Shown: in pieces, positions 59,919-64,000 of the stretch | How positions within the stretch are numbered: the first letter of the stretch is position 1 | Layout: every line of letters begins with the position of its first letter | NCBI RefSeq assembly: GCF_000327385.1 | Contig: NW_008707965.1 | Span: 1,724,932 to 1,788,931 of the forward strand | Origin: Lottia gigantea | Lineage: Eukaryota; Mollusca; Gastropoda; Lottiidae | DNA: 64,000 nt | Direction: 5' to 3' | The notes under the pieces: generated by a model | Told to the model about the DNA's origin: nothing | The model's database searches: none | Seen by the model: only the letters and a program-made list of their open reading frames with translations | Position numbers and translations under genes: made by a program

Positions 59919-60590
59919 GTTTGAGATTCAGATTCAGATTGAGTTTGAAATTCAGATTCAGATTCAGATTCAAATTCCGATTCAGTATGAGTCTCAGTTT
60001 GAGTCTCAGTTTGAGATTCAGATTCAGACTGAGATTCAGAGTTTGAGATTCAGATTCAGATTCAGATTGAGTTTGAGATTGCGATTCAGATTGAGTTTGA
60101 GATTCAGATTCAGATTCAGATTGAGTTTCAGATTCAGATTCAGATTCAGATTCAGATTGAGTTTGAGATTGAGATTGAGATTGAGATTCAGATTCAGATT
60201 CAGATTAAGTTTGAGATTCAGATTCAGATTCAGATTGAGTTTGAGATTCAGATTCAGATTCAGATTGAGTTTGAGATTCAGTTTGAGATTCAGATTCAGA
60301 TTGAGTGTGAGATTGAGATTGAGATTGAGATTGAGATTGAGATGAGATTCAGATTCAGATTCAGATTGAGTTGGAGATTCAGATTCAGATTCAGATTCAG
60401 CTTGAGTGTGAGATTTAGATTCAGATTCAGATTCAGATTCAGATTCAGATTGAGTTTGAGTTTGAGATTCAGATTCAGATTCAGATTGAGTTTGAGATTC
60501 AGATTCAGATTCAGATTCAGATTGAGTTGGAGATTCAGATTAAAATTCAGATTCAGATTCAAATGCAGATTAATATCGCAATTGAGCCAA
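59890..60590 (+). repeat. GATTCA/TTGAGA hexamer array overlapping the end of gene 2
   Basis: About 700 bp of gattcagattca blocks broken by gattgagtttga and ttgagattgaga segments; the basic unit is 6 bp. It begins within the last codons of gene 2: the residues SDSYLDSV and the stop codon are built of the same hexamers. In the gene frame the array reads Asp-Ser pairs interrupted by TGA. Long Arg/Phe and Leu/Asn open frames in other frames are by-products. Confidence 0.92.
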
Positions 60591-60727
60591 GTCGAAATCC
60601 TTGCTTGATTAACATGCATCAATTAATTCTGTCAATTAAAGTTTTTCCAACAATCTAGTTTCAATTCTTAGTACTAAGATACATTCAAGCTTCCGATAGC
60701 ATGATTGGCTTACTCAGATCAATTTGA

Positions 60728-60733
60728 AATAAA
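60728..60733 (+). promoter_or_regulatory. Candidate polyadenylation signal of gene 2
   Basis: AATAAA about 810 bases after the stop and beyond the hexamer array. A second AATAAA lies at 60880-60885. If either is used, the array is transcribed in the 3' untranslated region. Confidence 0.4.
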
Positions 60734-60885
60734 TTTTACTAATTGGCCTATCGAATGTTTAAACAAACTCAAATCATATCTGTTTGCTGAGTTGTAAGAA
60801 TCTTCTAGATTTCATTATACTTTGAATTCAGATATCCTGTAATTTTGGGGAAATATCCAGACGTGTTGCTTTGATTGTGAATAAA

Positions 60886-61346
60886 GCTCTAATAGCTGAT
60901 GAAAAATACTTTTACCAAAATATATATTGTGATGATTTTATTTTATCTTTGATATTATTTATACTGTATATTGTAAAACTTTGATTCTATTTCTTTCACA
61001 TTTGAATTTTGACTACTAACTGGTTCTTTTCGTCATACATTACGATACAACCTTCTAGACTAGATTTCACAAGTTAATAAGTAATATTCGTACAGGCCAA
61101 ATGTTTTTGGATTTCGTTGGTCCGTCGTATTTAAAATACATATTGCCAGACAAAGTCCGAAGAAATGGTTTCATTAACCCAATGTTATTAACTCACATGA
61201 GCATGTATTGTATATGATAATTTTTACAAAGGGAAAAGACATAACAATTTTTCTATGTTAAATTTATTATTGTAAAATAAAAACACTATTTAATTTCACG
61301 GTCACGATGTTGTATTTCTTCTCTGTTGAATTTATCCATTTGCTTT
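60886..61346. other. Gene-free stretch
   Basis: AT-rich, no supported feature. Confidence 0.5.
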
Positions 61347-61648
61347 AAAAGGATTGTGAAGATGTTTTCTAACCTTTTTATGTGTATCGGGGACACCTAT
61401 GATTTCTATTTGGGACATTCCAATTCTGTGGTTCCTGCAGTTCTAGAAAGAGTAAACCGGAAATGATGCGGCTATATTATTATGTTATTGTGGTCTGGTG
61501 TTAGGTTGGTTACAAATTCTCTTGCAGGAGCTGTGTCATTTCCGGTTTACTCTTTTGGGAATTGCAGGAACCACGGGCATCTGACAAAGAATTGTAATTT
61601 CCCAAATAGAAGCCAAAGGTATCCCCGATACACATACTTTAGATCGAT
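61347..61648. mobile_element. Foldback MITE, 'gtgtatcggggacac' family variant
   Basis: The left half carries aaaaggattgtgaagatg, gtgtatcggggacacctatg, tggttcctgcagttct and gagtaaaccggaaatga. The right half carries tcatttccggtttactctt, attgcaggaaccac and ggtatccccgatacacatac, the inverse blocks in inverse order. The family core tcaatttgcacca is replaced by tctatttgggacattcc, so this is a subfamily. Confidence 0.7.
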
Positions 61649-63259
61649 GTTGCCAATGGCGACAGTTCTTACGGTTAAAGAGACTAAGGATTGTTGTCGT
61701 TATTTTTTATAGATTTCGCAAAAGGGGTCATTTTGACTGACCAACTGCAATTCAATACCGCTTAAACTGAACCCTGATTGTACACATTATTGATAGTCAG
61801 AAACATCGGCCTCTATTCCAGTCTCCGAAATTTTGGCCACGTTTTCTGGAGATTTTCCGCATCTCCAATGTTTTTTTTTAAACCTATTGGTTATTACAGA
61901 TCAAACTCAGTCCCAAAATTACCTATAGGGTAGTTTGTACAGTGTGTTACTCGGGCCATGAAATGTAAAAAAATGTCTACGCTTTCCCCGCTTTTATAAA
62001 TTTTTAACAAATATTTAGTTTTCATAAACGGTTTGTGTTCCACACGTAATCTATTGATATGGTACGACTCTTTTAAAACCCATTTAAAGTCCTGCACCGC
62101 CTTGTTACCCCTAATCACGTGATAAACCCTAATTGTGTACAATGTTAATGATTTTTTAATCAACTTCCTTCTTGGACAAAGTCGCAATATTTGGTAGAAG
62201 GCAGTGAACAGGTATTGTCATTTTATTATTTTAGTCCAGTAATTTATAGTTTCAATAGACTGTTTTCATCTACCTTCACGAAACACTAAATTTGCAAGAG
62301 TATCATAATATGATGAGTTCATTTATAATCCTAGTTGACCCAGAACATTTTGAAAACAACATGCAAAGAAGAATGGAAAGGTGTAAACGATAAGAAATAA
62401 TAGTGAAATTATTGTATGTCCGGTGCTTGTCTGTTGGATTGATGGTTAGGTTCTGTGGGTGATATCAGGAGTAGAACCATGAGAATCTGTGGGTGATATC
62501 AGGAGTAGAACCATGAGAATTGTCGCTGTCAGTTCCATTACAATACAGTCTTGACGTCAACAAATACAATTTCATGAATTTGATGATACCAACCAGCTCT
62601 TGTCTACACTTTATGATTCTTTTGATATTTGATCAAATACTTTTACTGTTCGGAACATAGCTATAACATTACTGCTATGCTTAATGTAGGATTAGTCTAT
62701 GTTTAAGTCAACAATTGTTTTGTAAATGCATAAAAAAGAATGAAAGAAACAACTAAATTTAACAACAACTGATTATCGATTTCAACCATTCAAATTTTCA
62801 GTCAGAATACAGATTTGCTCTATGGTGCATTTAAAATCCATACATAGGAACGATACACAAACACATTAAATACATGACAAGTGAAATATCAAGCCTAACG
62901 TTATTGTATATTATGTACGTATTTCTATACTTCTATTTAAAACACCAATTTGGCCTTTTTGTATAGGAATATTTATTGTTAAACAGCTACATAAAGAGTT
63001 ATTAATCTATAGTGAATAACTTCTAAAGATAGAATGCCACTGTAACCTCCGTCAGATTTTATACATTACACTATATCTATACTTTACCATGGGCTTCGTC
63101 AGCGTATCACCGCAGTTACCAAACAAAAGAAGATCTGACCAACAAAGGACATTCTTTAATTTATGTTCTATGAGTCCTTAGCATATACATTGATAATCAT
63201 GTTCCCTTGTCATAAAGTTTTGAATTTTATTTTGCAGTTCTACCTTATTAATAGTTGCT
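61649..63259. other. Gene-free stretch
   Basis: No supported gene. The minus-strand 97-codon frame at 61894-62187 has no recognised domain. A 36-bp direct duplication lies at 62452-62523. Confidence 0.5.
62452..62523 (+). repeat. Exact tandem duplication of about 36 bp
   Basis: tctgtgggtgatatcaggag followed by tagaaccatgagaa occurs twice in a row with no visible differences, indicating a recent event. Confidence 0.85.
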
Positions 63260-63284
63260 ATGGGAAATTGTCCTATTAGGGGAG
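63260..63284 (+). CDS. Possible first exon, MGNC type
   Basis: ATG at 63260 encodes MGNCPIRG and reaches an excellent donor (gag then GTAAGT at 63285). Met-Gly-Asn-Cys is the kind of start used by N-myristoylated, palmitoylated proteins. No downstream exon lies in the remaining 700 bp, so this could be the first exon of a gene running off the window, or chance. Confidence 0.25.
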
Positions 63285-63298
63285 GTAAGTCTTATTGT

Positions 63299-63715
63299 AT
63301 ATGGACTCACTCCACTAATTCATTTGCCATCTCTTCCCATGTTAAAACACGAAATTCAACCTTCTATAACTTTTTCCAGAAAGCTTTCCAACATGTCGAA
63401 TGAAAGCCTGACCAATTCTCAATGTCTCCTAAAAAATTCATTATATGATGACCATGAAAATTTTGAGCTACTAAAATTGAAAGTAGACTACTACCGGTTA
63501 TACTCATCCGCTAGAGTTTGGCACTTCACAAAACGACTATTTTTAGAATTAGCCTTCCGCCTTTAAGTCTCTCATCATCTCACCAAATCTGAAAGATAAT
63601 GCAATTTCAGACATCAAATTCCAAATCTAGACCAAAATTTACCCACTAAAAATAGCTTGGACTACATTCCTATACAATCATTGCCATAAAATGTTTTAGT
63701 GGAGTGAGTCCATAT
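63299..63715. mobile_element. MITE with atggactcactccactaa ends
   Basis: The left end atggactcactccactaa (from 63300) and the right end ttagtggagtgagtccat (63696-63713) are inverted copies about 415 bp apart. The interior is AT-rich. An open frame at 63255-63566 crosses it and is not considered a gene. A diverged copy of the interior follows at about 63745-63960 (catgaaagcctcaccaa, atgaccatgaaaatctcga). Confidence 0.7.
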
Positions 63716-64000
63716 TGTAATGTATAGACTAAGACTGATAATTTATTTNCCATCTGTTTCCATGTTAAATCACGAAATTCGTGTTCCAGAAATCTCGACT
63801 AAAACTTTCCAATATGTCACATGAAAGCCTCACCAATACTTAGTTTCTGGACAAAAATATAACATGACCATGAAAATCTCGATTTATAGTTAGATAGATA
63901 GATAGATAGATAGATAGAAAGTAGACAATTGCATTTTATCAACATAGCTTGACTGTCATTACAGCACACAAAGCTACTATTTTTTTTTAGAATTATCCTT
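63716..64000 (+). repeat. Diverged second copy of the MITE interior, with (GATA)n
   Basis: ccatctgtttccatgttaaa, tcacgaaattcg and catgaaagcctcaccaa match the interior at 63328-63420. A (TAGA)n tract of about 7 units lies at 63891-63918. A single N is at 63749. It runs off the window end. Confidence 0.6.

Noticed and set aside
60043-60622. Arg/Phe-rich plus-strand and Leu/Asn-rich minus-strand frames
   Set aside because: Both are readings of the GATTCA/TTGAGA hexamer array in other frames, not genes.

Overview
This is a eukaryotic, AT-rich, repeat-dense window. It is almost certainly from a lophotrochozoan, most likely a marine mollusc such as a gastropod. Three things suggest this: spliced genes with GT-AG introns; a receptor whose C-terminal membrane cassette resembles one I recall from mollusc proteins; and interspersed repeats, including short inverted-repeat elements, a SINE, and an element headed by an acgcccacattaatgtgg-type palindrome, that are typical of mollusc genomes. 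The species cannot be fixed by reading alone.

Two genes can be reconstructed, both on the + strand. Gene 1 (39886-49111) has six exons whose phases join without conflict into 359 codons: signal peptide, C-type lectin-like domain with all four canonical cysteines, a second cysteine-bearing ectodomain, a charged stalk, one transmembrane helix and a short tail. Gene 2 (56187-59918) has a small first exon with a good Kozak context and one large exon. It gives a 929-residue ankyrin-repeat protein ending in a SOCS box, the layout of an ASB-type substrate receptor for a Cullin-RING ubiquitin ligase. Two more possible first exons (53109-53172 and 63260-63284) end in good splice donors but lack visible partners.

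Layout: 1-38.2 kb holds no recognisable gene. It carries minisatellites (51-bp units at 14.4-15.3 kb, 23-bp units at 24.1-25.0 kb, 41-bp units at 31.3-31.7 kb) and scattered MITEs and SINEs. 38.2-39.9 kb is a 26-bp satellite that runs up to the start codon of gene 1. Introns of gene 1 hold a broken antisense Penelope-like retroelement (about 41.1-44.8 kb), an 817-bp foldback element with 313-bp arms and a 6-bp target duplication (45339-46155), an assembly gap (46866-46915), and a 34/35-bp minisatellite (47801-48737). 49.1-56.2 kb is intergenic and repeat-filled. A GATTCA-type hexamer array (59890-60590) begins inside the last codons of gene 2. 60.6-64 kb holds more MITEs and one possible exon.

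The most striking observation is that the minisatellite in intron 5 of gene 1 is an amplification of the exon-5/intron-5 boundary itself, including the GTAAGT splice donor. Nine exact GTAAGT sites lie in tandem over about 400 bp. Failure to use the first one would stop translation after five further residues and yield a form lacking the membrane anchor. Satellites therefore touch the start of gene 1, an internal splice site of gene 1, and the stop codon of gene 2.
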